Positions 34,042 through 44,686 of a stretch of 64,000 bases of DNA are shown piece by piece. The position numbers and the translations under genes were made by a program. The DNA is from Plutella xylostella (lineage: Eukaryota; Arthropoda; Insecta; Lepidoptera; Plutellidae): the NCBI RefSeq assembly GCF_932276165.1, contig NC_064009.1:7192001-7256000 (forward strand), in the 5' to 3' direction. The notes under the pieces were generated by a model. The model worked only from the letters and a program-made list of their open reading frames with translations. It was not told the origin of the DNA and made no database searches. Numbering within the stretch: position 1 is the stretch's first letter; each line of letters opens with the position of its first letter.

Positions 34042-37000
34042 TTAGCACAGCTCTACCACTTCATCGCTGGTCTCCACGCGCCTGCGCTTGGGGGGCTTCA
34101 CCGGGGGCTCTCCTCCGTCGTCCTCCTCAATAATCTCCATATCACTGTCACTGTCGTCCTTAGGCTTGGACGGGCCCGGCTTAGGTTCATTTGACCCGTT
34201 ACCGTTAGACCCATTCGTTGACTTCTCAGCTTCTTTGGGAGCCGGCATGGCTTCATCAGCTCCAGTAACTAGACGCCACGACTTCTCTTCGTCCTCCTGT
34301 TGGAGACGGACCCTAACTTCGTAGTTCTGGAGGAAGTCATCCACCAGTAAAGCGCATCCATCGTTGAGACCCAGTTCCTCCAATGTCTTCTCGTTGTTGT
34401 GGTCTGTCTCTCCCGGTTCCGATGAGAGCACGACGAGGCCTTTACCTTCGACGGTGGCGTCTGGAGCCTGCATGTTGAGGCCGTCCTTGAAGGCCACCGT
34501 CAGATCCTTCAGGGTCAGCTGTTTCAGATTGCAAGCGAGGCCTACTTCGGGCTTCGGCGCGCAGACGTAGCATTTCGGGTTTGGCGGTGTGAGGGCTGTG
34601 AAGATAAAATATATGGCATTAGAAAGGCAATATTCATATTCATATTCATTTATTGATAAATAAGCATTACAGGTCATTAGAATTAACATTAAATTAAATT
34701 AATTATCACAATATTTTTTTTTTTTTTTTTTTTTTTTTTAACCTCTAGTGTCCCACTGCTGGGCAAAGGTCTCTCCCTGAACATTCCACTTATCCCTTTC
34801 TTGGGCCTGCTCACACCATTCCGTGTTAAAATTGTCCAAGTCGTCCCGCCATCTCTTTCTTGGTCTGCCTCTGCGCCGGCGGCCGTTGTTGGGTATCCAT
34901 TTGGTGGCATTTTTTGCCCACCTCTCCGGCTGCATACGGCAGACATGCCCCGCCCAGTCCCACTTCAGTTTAGCAGTCTTGGCACCCACGTCAGCTATTT
35001 GAGTTTTGGAGCGCAGGTCGGTGTTGCGAATGCGATCTGTTCGCTTTACTCCCAAAATACTGCGCTCCATCGCTCTCTGACAAACCTTGAGTTTGGACTT
35101 TTGAGACTCAGTCAGTGACCATGTTTGAGCACCGTAGGTTAGGACAGGCAGGATACACATGTCAATGAGTTTACGCTTCAGGGACAAAGGTAGGTTGCCC
35201 TTCATTAGCGACTTCATGGACCAGAAGCTCTTCCAGGCGTTTTCAATCCTACGATCAATTTCCTTGTCCTGCCTGTTTTCGAAGGACGCTATCTGGCCCA
35301 AGTAAATGTACTCATTGACGTATTGTATTTCCTGCCCGTCTACCTCAACCCTACGTTTCGTGCTATTGGTCATAACTTTCGTCTTCGACCGGTTCATCAT
35401 CAGTCCAACTTCAACGCTTGCCGTGGATAGCTCTCGCAACATTTGTTGGAGCTCGGGTGCTGAGTGGGAGAATAGGACAATATCGTCAGCGAACCGGAGG
35501 TTTGTCAATTTGTGGCCTCCGATATCGATGCCCTTATTCTCCCATGACTGCGTCAACTTCTTAAAGACTTCCTCAAGGCAACTTGTGAACAGGTTAGGAG
35601 ACAGCGGGTCGCCCTGTTTGACGCCCTTCTCAATTGGAAACGCCGGACCTGGCCTTTCCAGTTTCACGTTAGCTGTGCTGTTCCTGTAGATAGCACCAAC
35701 GAGTTCAATATAGGTCGGGTTTATTTTTTGATTTGCAAGAGCGGAAAATATTGCTTGGTGGTGGAGACTATCAAAAGCTTTGGTGTAATCAATAAACGCA
35801 AGGTAAAGGGGTGTGTTGAACTCGTTGGTCTTCTCTATTATTTGATTGAGCGTGTGTAAGTGGTCAGTGGTGGAATAACCAGGTCGGAAACCGGCTTGTT
35901 CTGGTGGTTGATGATGGTCCAGCAGAGATCTAATGCGGTTGTGAATAATTTTTATAAATAATTTGTAGATGTGTGATGTTAGGCTAACGGGTCTGTAGTT
36001 TCCGATATCAGATTTTTCGCCTTTCTTATGAAGAAGTATGATGTTGGAATGACAGAATTTAAGGGGAAATTTTCCTGAAACTAATATGTCATTGCAAAGG
36101 TTGGCAAGATGGGGTAATAACGTGGGCTCTCCTATTTTTAATGATTCCGTTGTGACGCCGTCTTCTCCAGGGCATTTTTCATATTGCATACTTTTGAGTG
36201 CTACATGAACTTCATAGCCTGTGATGAGCGGAATATTATCACGGAATGTATATTCATCATTTGAGTTTGCATCTCTGGTTGTATCGGCGTATAAATCCTT
36301 ATAGAAACTTGTACAAATTTCCACAATCTTCTGCCTGTTAGTATGTTTTCGACCATCTTTATCCTTCAAACTTGTAATCCAAGACTTCCCTGTAGTATTA
36401 CCATGTTTGGCTGCTCTAAGAGATCTGTGTTTCAGCAAGGCTATCTCAACAAGTTTGGTGTTAAATGCTCTTAGGTCCCTTCTGATGCTGCGTTTCACTC
36501 GTCTGTCTAATTGTCTGTATCCTTCGCTAAATTTGTCTAACTGTTCTCTACTTTTAATTAAGTTCATTGTGTCTTGTGATAATTTGTTACTTTTTTGTCT
36601 TTTAGGTTTTATATTTTTACATGCTACTTTTATGCTTTTAACAATATTGTCATAGCTGGTTTGAACATCGCCTTTTTCATAGTCGGGAAGAATACTAAAT
36701 TGATTTTTTAACTCTATATTGAACTGTTCCTGATAACTCATAAGTGTGAGTTTGTCTAATCTTTTAATATTGTTAGCAAAACATTTGGCTCGGTGTATTT
36801 TTAGGTTGAAGTTAATTTTTGCGCGAAGTGGTCTGCACGTGGTACACTCTGCTGACTAACGAACGAGGCTCTGACGCAAACCCACCAACACGCACTGGAC
36901 CAGCGCGGTGGGCTTAAGGTCCAAACCTCCATGAACCTCCACAATATTATAGTATTAATAATTTCAAATAATTATGTTTAAATGAATACATCGTCCAATC

Positions 37001-40000
37001 GTCATACACATTTTTAGTAGACACACTAATAATAGGTATATTAATTAAAATATATATTATTTTAAAGTTATAAAAGTAAGTAGGTACCTACTTTTATAAC
37101 TTTATAGTACAGCACAATATTAGTAGTAGCACAATATTATTGCATAGCAATAAAGGTCTATTAATTTCGCCACGTCTTTATTCTAATTCCGCCTCTTCAC
37201 ATAGGCCAGCGCATTTGCCAATATCAACTTGTTAGAGTTGTTAGTTTTTATGTCGCCTATGTGTGGATGGTGCGTCAAGCTTGCGACAGGTATCCTTTGA
37301 TGCTGCCGACACCGCACGGCAAGCCTACCGTTAATGCGCCATAGCCTATTTTTACACATTAGGCCAGTGGTTAGGCCAGCGCGTTGGCAAATTTTTTGAG
37401 TATTTATAGTAAAGCCCTATAGGCCTACAGGGCCTCAAGTCTGCTAAGGAATGGCGGCTCAATGCTGTATCTTCTGAATGGTTTTCCGACTTTAGGTATC
37501 CGTTTTCTCTTGGTTAGTGAGTCAAAGTAGTGAAATATGAAACACTTATTATTGTTTATTAACGTTAGTTATTTAAAAAAGATGCAATAAATATTTCCTT
37601 AAACGCAGATAATGAATACCTACAGCTGCGAAACCCATGCTGCCGTCACACAACTGTGCGGCCATTCCTTAGCAGACTTGGGGCCCTGCTCTATCGTGCT
37701 AAGAAGGAAAGTAACAACAACTCACTCTTCTCCGGCACAAACAGCTGTCCCTTATGGTTCAACTTGGCGCGCAGGTACACGCTGGTGCAGGCGTCGAGCT
37801 GCTCGCGGAGAGCGGCCTGCGCGCGCAGCACGGCCAGCCCCGCCACGATCGCGTTCGCTGTCGCTATGGCCGGGATTATGTTGCCCGCCATTGCTGTGGG
37901 GTGAATGGATGGAGATTATTTATTTGTATAGTAATGAAGTCATAATACAGGGTGTGCTGAAAATAGTAGATAAACGGAAAAGGGGTGACTCAGGGGTCAA
38001 ACTGAATAATGAAATTTGCGAATTTGTTCCATAATTTCAAGACCCTGTGTACAGAATATATACAGAATATGGAACGAGAGTGTAATGTCACTGTTAGCGA
38101 ATTAAATTGGACTGGAAAACACTTCATATTATGGCACTTGATCTAAGAAAAAACCAAAAGATTACTATCCTTTTACAAAAACTGTAGTAAGTTCTAATTA
38201 GACAAGATAGTGGCATTTATAATGGGTCCAGAAGATAAGCAATAAGCCCTGAAGTGCCACATACAGACAAGCTTCAACTGCAACAATCTTTAAACTTTCC
38301 ACCAGCAGTGAACCAACTCACATTTGATCTCAAACCGCGACTTAGTTCCGATATTGAACACGTGGGCGCGTATGTTGGCGCAAGCCGTGACGAAGTCCAT
38401 GGCGCTCTTGTCGTCCTTGTCCCACACGAGGTGGTCCCCCGCCGGCCGCGAGGCGAGGTCGGCTTGCAGCGCCTTGCAGCTGTCCGAGAACACCTGAGGG
38501 GGATGGAGATAGTTTTGACGGTTAGTTAGTTTGAGGTGGGGTATAAAGGATTAGTTATGATGTAATCATAAGCTGGAAGTTCTTGGCAAAAGTAGTCAAC
38601 TTGTTTAGAAGCCAATTTCGGGTCTCGTTGCTTCTAGATCTCCTCACTATGACACTTTCGCAAAATCCTACACACTGTAGTGCAAAGTGCAATGTCACGA
38701 AATAAATTTTAAACATGTTTGGGCTCGTATTGGAAACGGCACATTATATCCATTTGTGATGATTATTAGCTTATGTTTAAAATCTATACTAGATTAGAAT
38801 AATTATTAGCTCTTCATCTCACCTGAGCACACTCATGCACAGACCAGACTCGTTGGTCCGGCAGTCCGGAGTGCTGCGCGGGCGGGTCGTCCTTGCCGGG
38901 CAGGTTGGTCCACACCAGCGGGGTCGGGGGCCTCCTCTTCTTCCACAAATTCTCCATAGACAGCAGATAGCGTATGTCATCTCCAAACAACTTTGTGAAC
39001 AGCTTCTCAGCATCATAGTTTGTCTCTGCTGCCCAAGTTCTTGTGCTCTTCCTTTCTACGTTTCCAGCACTGGTGCCTTCGGAAGTGAGAGCTGATGAGC
39101 CAGCGTCTCCAGCTGCCTCAGGGTCTGCGGTGTCCGGACTCACGTCCTGGTCAGGATCTTCTTCACCAAACAGCTGGTTGAACAGATGTTTGGCCCACAC
39201 TATGCAATGGATCGGTTCAGATGGTGTGTTACGAATTGTGCATCCCGGGAATGTCTTCTGCGGTGCCTTGGGCTGACACTCGTAGCACTGAGTCAGTCCT
39301 TTCTTGATCAGCTCAACCTAAAAATATAAATTACATGTTAAAATATGGAAATTTTTACCAGTAATTTTGTAAAATTTCTCAATGTAAGTATATTGAAAAC
39401 TCTACAGTTAATTTAGTGATCATGGGAGCTACATAGCAAAAAAACCTTAATTTTCATATAAATTTTATATTGCGTAGAACTGGCTAACATGAGCTCTCCT
39501 TATCTTAAAACATCAATGCACACCATGTTTTACGCACATAAAAGTTATATTCTTTTCTTGAATATCATGTAGCAGACTGCACTGTTAAAGAAATTAAGTC
39601 CAATATACCTGTCCAGAGTATCCTGCGGTGCCAGTCTCGATGAGCGGCACGTTGGCGGCGAGGCACATGCGGTTCACATGGTTGCGCGCCACGCGGTTGT
39701 CCAGCGCATTCATCACTATGTTGAACTCCTTGAAGTAGTTCACTCCGTAGTCATTGCTGAAATGTATTAAATATAGTGGATTAATCAATAAATATCCAAT
39801 ATTATACCCTTCACTGAGTTTTTGTTGTTGTTTGTTGTGGTTTGGTTTATTTTATTATAAAGAAGGCTTAAATTACAGTCGTTTGCAATAGAAACCAGCA
39901 ATCATGTAAACAAATATGGCGGACTGATATTGACAGCGTATTGTTTATGCCCATAGTGATGTCATAGTGTTCTAATTAGATTAAATATATAAGCCATAGA

Positions 40001-41246
40001 CTATAAAATAAAACTGATTATATATAAAAAAAGTGTTTATTAAAACAAATTTAAATCTTCGTCTTCGTCATCATCACTATCAGAAGTGTCGCCGGTGACC
40101 GTAATTATAAATGGAACCACTATGTCATCGCTTGCCATGTCTAAAATGCCGTCGAGCTTTTTCATTTCTTCCTCTTCCTTTTTTAGTTTTGGTTAATTAT
40201 ATTAAGCTCTTGATTTTTTTTAAATTGTATTCTAATAATATTAAATTAAAATAATTTATTAAATTAAAAATAAAAGATAACTTCAGATTACAAACAACAC
40301 TAACTTTTCAATGAGTTATAGAGTTCGATGAGTAAAAAACTAAGATGACAGCTTGTCAAATACTTCGAAATTTTTACGTTGCAAATGTTTTAACAAATTT
40401 AACTTATAAATACAAGTTAAATCGTGTTGAAGATAATGTGAAAACAATGGTGTGTTCGTTGAAATCAGACTATGTTCATAAATTGATCGAAAATGTATGT
40501 GATTACGGAGTAATCGTGACAATTTGGTTTGTTTACATGATTGCTGGTTTCCATTGCAAACCACTATACAACTAAATTAGATTCTATACTGATACAAAAA
40601 AATCACTGATACATCAATTCAGCTTATGTATTTTTAATGATTAGGTTAACTCAAAGCCGCCAGTAAAAGTTGAACAAACCTGATAACACTGTCATGGTGT
40701 GCCACAATGTTGACACTGGGGTTGAAGCTGAGTGCACTGTCTTTAGCCACCTGCGCCTTGGACTTTCCGACGTGCTCCTTGTGGAAGAGGAACTGACGGT
40801 TCAAGTTGCTCACATCAATAGTATCGAGATCAATCTGAAAAAAAAGGAAACATAATAATTAAGTTCAGTCTTTCATAAAATATAAGTTTAGTAAATGCTG
40901 TACAACGACTTTAGGGCAGAATTTTCGTTGAGTCAGCACGGTTTTATGCAAAAGTGCTCCTTCCGCAACGTAGTTTTAAACCTCAGACAGGTAGCCGGTA
41001 ATGGCTGAGAGAGGTGTGGCGCTGCTTGGGAGAACTTTATCTCACGTAATCCATGGGCGCTGGCTACTGATGATGTCAATAGTAAATAATTAGACTACTT
41101 ACGATCTCAATCTGGGGGAAGCCGGTAAGCACCAGGTTCTTCAGAATCTCACAACCGATGCCGCCGGCACCGACAACCAGTATTTTGGAATTGGCGATTG
41201 CTTCCGTGAGTTTCTCATCGAATACACCGGCCACACGAGCGACCAT
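34042..41246 (-). CDS. Uba2: UBA2, catalytic subunit of the SUMO-activating enzyme
   Basis: With SAE1 it adenylates SUMO, holds it as a thioester and passes it to UBC9. Exons in transcript order: 41246-41103, 40834-40680, 39756-39609, 39317-38823, 38493-38322, 37893-37726, 34595-34042; phases join to 611 residues (human 640). The ATP-binding loop is GAGGIGCE (26-33), followed by IDLDTID and SNLNRQFLF. The first zinc pair is C160-Y-E-C163, the catalytic cysteine is C175 in FPGCTIRNTPSEP, and the second zinc pair is C436-Y-V-C439 in PPNPKCYVCAPKPEV. The ubiquitin-like domain follows, then an acidic tail and a basic KRRR at 597-600 as the likely nuclear signal. The last intron carries an RTE LINE; intron 2 holds a Tc1-like element. 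Confidence 0.97.
34716..36939 (-). mobile_element. 5'-truncated RTE-type LINE in UBA2 intron 6
   Basis: Flanked by an exact 9-bp duplication CACAATATT (34707-34715 and 36940-36948) and ending in about 24 A on minus. Only the end of the endonuclease region is left (CRPLRAKINFN, about 36830-36800), so the 5' part is lost. The reverse transcriptase frame is intact. It lies in the same sense as UBA2. Confidence 0.92.
34738..36741 (-). CDS. RTE-clade LINE reverse transcriptase (ORF2 part)
   Basis: An open frame of 667 codons with no stop. It encodes a reverse transcriptase that primes on nicked target DNA. Visible blocks: GNYRPVSLTSHIYKLF, QPPEQAGFRPGYSTTDHL, IDYTKAFDSLHH, GVKQGDPLSPNLF, the catalytic LRFADDIVLFS and YLGQIAS. 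The C-terminus has WDWAGHVCRMQPERW and GRPRKRWRDDL, the usual ending of RTE elements. The frame is open upstream of this ATG to about 36850, so the ATG is arbitrary. The TAA stop abuts the A tail: there is no 3' UTR. Confidence 0.9.
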   Translation of the reverse strand: MSYQEQFNIELKNQFSILPDYEKGDVQTSYDNIVKSIKVACKNIKPKRQKSNKLSQDTMNLIKSREQLDKFSEGYRQLDRRVKRSIRRDLRAFNTKLVEIALLKHRSLRAAKHGNTTGKSWITSLKDKDGRKHTNRQKIVEICTSFYKDLYADTTRDANSNDEYTFRDNIPLITGYEVHVALKSMQYEKCPGEDGVTTESLKIGEPTLLPHLANLCNDILVSGKFPLKFCHSNIILLHKKGEKSDIGNYRPVSLTSHIYKLFIKIIHNRIRSLLDHHQPPEQAGFRPGYSTTDHLHTLNQIIEKTNEFNTPLYLAFIDYTKAFDSLHHQAIFSALANQKINPTYIELVGAIYRNSTANVKLERPGPAFPIEKGVKQGDPLSPNLFTSCLEEVFKKLTQSWENKGIDIGGHKLTNLRFADDIVLFSHSAPELQQMLRELSTASVEVGLMMNRSKTKVMTNSTKRRVEVDGQEIQYVNEYIYLGQIASFENRQDKEIDRRIENAWKSFWSMKSLMKGNLPLSLKRKLIDMCILPVLTYGAQTWSLTESQKSKLKVCQRAMERSILGVKRTDRIRNTDLRSKTQIADVGAKTAKLKWDWAGHVCRMQPERWAKNATKWIPNNGRRRRGRPRKRWRDDLDNFNTEWCEQAQERDKWNVQGETFAQQWDTRG
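36949..37725. other. UBA2 intron 6, part beyond the LINE
   Basis: AT-rich intron sequence with a small inverted repeat near 37072-37103 (ACTTTTATAACTTT and AAAGTTATAAAAGT). Nothing coding. Confidence 0.5.
39876..40566. mobile_element. Tc1/mariner-type element in UBA2 intron 2
   Basis: Ends CAGTCGTTTGCAATAGAAAC and the complement of GTTTCCATTGCAAACCACTA match over about 36 bp (shared core ACCAGCAATCATGTAAACAAA in parts). TA lies on both sides (39874-39875 and 40567-40568). Inside, on minus, a frame of about 50 codons ends at 40040 with an acidic C-terminus (SDSDDDEDEDLNLF) followed at once by an AATAAA. No DDE transposase core is recognised. Confidence 0.72.
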
Positions 41247-42599
41247 TTTGAAGAATTATCAAGCACACTATCGTTTAAAACGATTATTATTACGATTTTT
41301 GCAAATAACTAAAATGCGGACGCGATCGTATCGTATTGTCTAGACGTCATCTGTCAAAATTGATTGGCGTCACAGCACGGATCCGTTCATTTTGTATATG
41401 AGTAAATGTAAGAATGTAAAAGTTGTCTGTGGCGCGGTGCGCTTCGAAACGAAACATTATTATAACGATATATTTCGTAGGTATCGATATTTCTAAACAG
41501 AATCGATATTATTAGGTATTTCTTCATTCTTAACTTAAGTTAAATTATTTACCATGTAGTCCAGAAACACAAACCTACTCGCGTGTCGCTCACTGATAAA
41601 ACTTTTCACTGTATTCAATACTAACTTTTGCAATAAGCATTATATAGATAGTAGAGGATATATATTATGTAGCTATAACAACACATGAGCTCTGCGCCTC
41701 AATTAACGCTGTATTTGTTTGTAGAGGCCCATACAATTGTTATTTCAGTTGTATACTTAGTTCGGTATTCCGCCGTATTTACTCTAATGACAAGTAATTT
41801 AAAATACTGTTTCTGTTTATCTTAATTTGTAGTGGAAACGCTGCCGATGTTTCCATTAAGTGAGTACAACATACGTTCAGCTGAACATAGTTAGTATAAG
41901 CACATGTTAATTATATTCGTCTAGTAAGTAAGATGCATACCTAATGTACTAGCTAGATAGCTAGACAGCAGGTATTAGATTAATACGGGTTGATGATGAT
42001 CATGATGATGCTAGTAGTCACACACAGGCTACATATAATATTATTATATTAACACTAGCTGTTCCCGCGCGCTTCGCTTCGCCTTAAAAAGTTGTCCAGT
42101 GGGAATTCCGGGATAAAAAGTAGCCTTGTTCTTTCCCAGGGTCTAGACTAGACCGTAAAGTATGTATAGGTACCAAATTTCATTCAAATCCGTTCAGTAG
42201 TTTTGGCGTGAAAGAGTAACAGACAGACAGACACAGTTACTTTCACATTTATAATAATATTATATAATAATGTTAGGATGTATTTTAGACAGTCGAGCAC
42301 TATAAGTATATATATTTAATTACTGCCAGCTGATAATGAAGATACCTATATCAAAGCCGAAGCCGCAACATGGCATGGCATATTATATGCAAGGAAAATG
42401 ATTATTCTTTAGAGTTCTATCGTACCCTATCGTACGTAGGTCTATGTATCGTACCTATCTCAAAACAACAACAATGAATGTATGAAAAAGGAATCACTGG
42501 TTATTCACAGAATAAATGAATGATTAAAATAAGGATTCGGATAACAGCATTATTTATTTATATTTTGGATATTTTTTCTAAATCAATATAATACTTACA
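41247..42599. promoter_or_regulatory. Head-to-head region UBA2 / EF-hand gene
   Basis: UBA2 starts at 41246 (minus) and the EF-hand gene at 42600 (plus). The part next to UBA2 is the likely UBA2 promoter. The CTAGCTGTTCCCGCG repeat fills 42054-42279. Other parts show no recognised feature. Confidence 0.45.
42054..42279 (+). repeat. CTAGCTGTTCCCGCG repeat, copy 4
   Basis: Same family as 16345, with a few substitutions and a short (ACAG)n run. It lies about 320 bp upstream of the EF-hand gene start. Confidence 0.78.
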
Positions 42600-44651
42600 A
42601 TGCCACCTAAAGGTAAGGGTAAGGGTAAAGGGAAACTTAAAAAGGGTAAAGAGAATAAGGGTAAAGAGCTGGCAGCCCAGATGCTGGCCAAGACGCCGAA
42701 GCCCAAGCCTAAGAAGATCCCCCCTCCCCCCAAATGCTTCACCCCCGATGACCTGGCCAGGTTCAAGGATCTTTTCAAGTTATATGATGAAGAGAATATG
42801 GGCAAAGTGAGTATTGAGGTTCTACCTTTTTTGGTCTAAGATTTATTTGCCGAATCTCATATTGCAAAGTAAAGTTTGGTCAAAGTCTCGTTTCGCCGAA
42901 AATCGTATGGCATAAATCTCTTTTAGTAAAAAGTTATTTCGCATAATCTTGTTTAGCCTAATAATGGTATGGCCAAATCTTGAATAGCCTAATAATGCTA
43001 AGGCATAGGTTATACAAAATAATAATATTCGTTTGGCTTTAACTTTGATGGAGCGTCTCCCTACATAGCGCAAACTGGTGCCTTGTATTGTGGCCGCTAT
43101 ATGGAAAACGCTCCGCTCCGCTTCGCTGCGCTCCGCTTTGCTTTTGACGAACATGTGCACCTAACACGCTCCTCCTCGCTTTGCTCGTCGTCGCACCTAT
43201 CTTTAGGTTTCGATCCCATGGGGTTTAATGGCGTTTGTAATCATTATAATGGTCATTCACTTTCGATATTTTGATCATTCAATATTGTGATTTTCGGGAT
43301 GTAGGAGAAAAATGACATAATTTGTACATTTACAACATACTTAATATAATTTTATTAAGATAATATTAAGAGAAACAAGATTATACCAATACGAACAATT
43401 TGAGCAAACGAGACATAGGTGTTTCAAGTATATGCCAAAAGAGTTTTAGACGAAACGAGTCTTATGCCACATAAGTCTTGGCGTAGTGATGATTCTACCA
43501 AAAAAGTTTAGACCTTACGAGTTATGCCAAACGAGTTTAGTGCAATAAAGATTAGGCGAGATGAGGGGAACCCGAGTATTGACAACGCTTTCTCAGATTG
43601 TTTCTAAAAGGCCCTTATGAGAAATAATATTTCTGTATTATAGACGTGATAGTGCACCGGCCGTTACGAGCGTTTTAAAAATGGGGGTTTATCCGGTACA
43701 AAAACTACATTTAAGTAAAAGATTGATTATTTTTATCCGCGGTTTTTTTGTGTAAGGCGTATCTAAAATAGTAGGTATATTTCATTTCAGGTCCCACTAG
43801 AGCTCATTCCGGTAATGTTGCGTAAACTCGGCTTCAACCCAAAAGGAGCGGAAATTCAACAATTGTTTGCGCAATTTCTCGAAGACGAATTAGTGGACAC
43901 GGTCGAGTACCACGAGTTTCTGTTCATGATTGAGGCCAAAATGAACTGGGGAGACGACTTTGAGTACGTCGTCATGCAAGCCATGGCCGTTCTAGCCGAT
44001 GATAAACAAGAAGCCAAAGTTACCAACTTAGACCTAATAAAAGAAGAATTGCAAAAGTGGGGAGAACCATTAACGGATGTAGAGTTCAGTGATTGGATCA
44101 GATTGGCTACAAGAGACAAAACGTATGACATTCAGACTGGCAGTTTCTTGTATGAGAAGTTTATAGATAACATGAACACCAAAGACGCAGCGTATAAGTT
44201 TCTGAAAGAACCTATTAACTATTTCAAGTTGGACCAGAAGACTTTGGCAGCACTAGCGCAGGCAAAAGCGCAGAAGGAAAAAGAGGAAGAGAATCAGCGG
44301 CTAGCTGTTAAGGCATTAAAAGATGAAGCAAGGAGGTTAAAGATGATAGCTGACGGTTTACTTCCCGAGGGAGCCGCACTCCCGCCGAGTGTACTGGAGC
44401 TGGCTCCGGAGAGACAGCCTACCGTGACAAAACTACCTACTGAATCCCATATTTCTCTAAAGCTAAAACCACCCTCACATGAAGCTTTGCTTGTAGCGCA
44501 AAAATCCATAAAGGCGTTGCCAGAATCTAGTTCTCGTAAATCGATTAATGAGCCAAAAGGTATTGGAGAAGCCACAGAAGTAATAAAGTCGAATGCAGAT
44601 GTCGCTGCTATGCCAACTGATGCGACTGCTATTCCGCCAGTGAGTGAGTAA
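42600..44651 (+). CDS. EF-hand (calmodulin-fold) protein, EFCAB2/DRC8-like
   Basis: Two exons, 42600-42806 and 43791-44651, join to 355 residues. The N-terminus is very basic with repeated G-K units (PPKGKGKGKGKLKKGKENKG) and a Pro-Lys run. A calmodulin-like core of about 150 residues follows: FKDLFKLYDEENMGKVPLEL, LGFNPKGAEI, VEYHEFLFMI, then LIKEELQKWGEPLTDVEFSD. Its spacing, and the GEPLT.VEF stretch, resemble EFCAB2/DRC8 of the axonemal nexin-dynein regulatory complex, but the match is weak. The first loop (63-74) keeps Gly at position 6 but has Leu instead of Glu at 12, so calcium binding there is unlikely. The last 110 residues are a charged helix (QKEKEEENQR...) and a disordered tail. 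Function is inferred only. Confidence 0.8.
42842..43570. repeat. Degenerate element with repeated GGCATAAATCT-like words
   Basis: Most of the EF-hand intron. Words such as TCGTTTCGCCGAAAATCGTA, TATGGCATAAATCTCTTTTA and TAGCCTAATAATGGTATGGC recur in sense at the left, and their complements (GAGTTTTAGACGAAACGAGT, TTATGCCAAACGAG) at the right, giving an inverted whole with subterminal repeats. The class is not known to me. Confidence 0.55.
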
Positions 44652-44680
44652 AATGTTAAAGTGTCGACATTAAAGTATGA

Positions 44681-44686
44681 AATAAA
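44681..44686 (+). terminator. Poly(A) signal of EF-hand gene
   Basis: AATAAA 30 bp past the stop at 44651. Confidence 0.65.

Noticed and set aside
34801..36655. Several plus-strand frames within the LINE
   Set aside because: They lie opposite the reverse transcriptase frame and resemble no protein.
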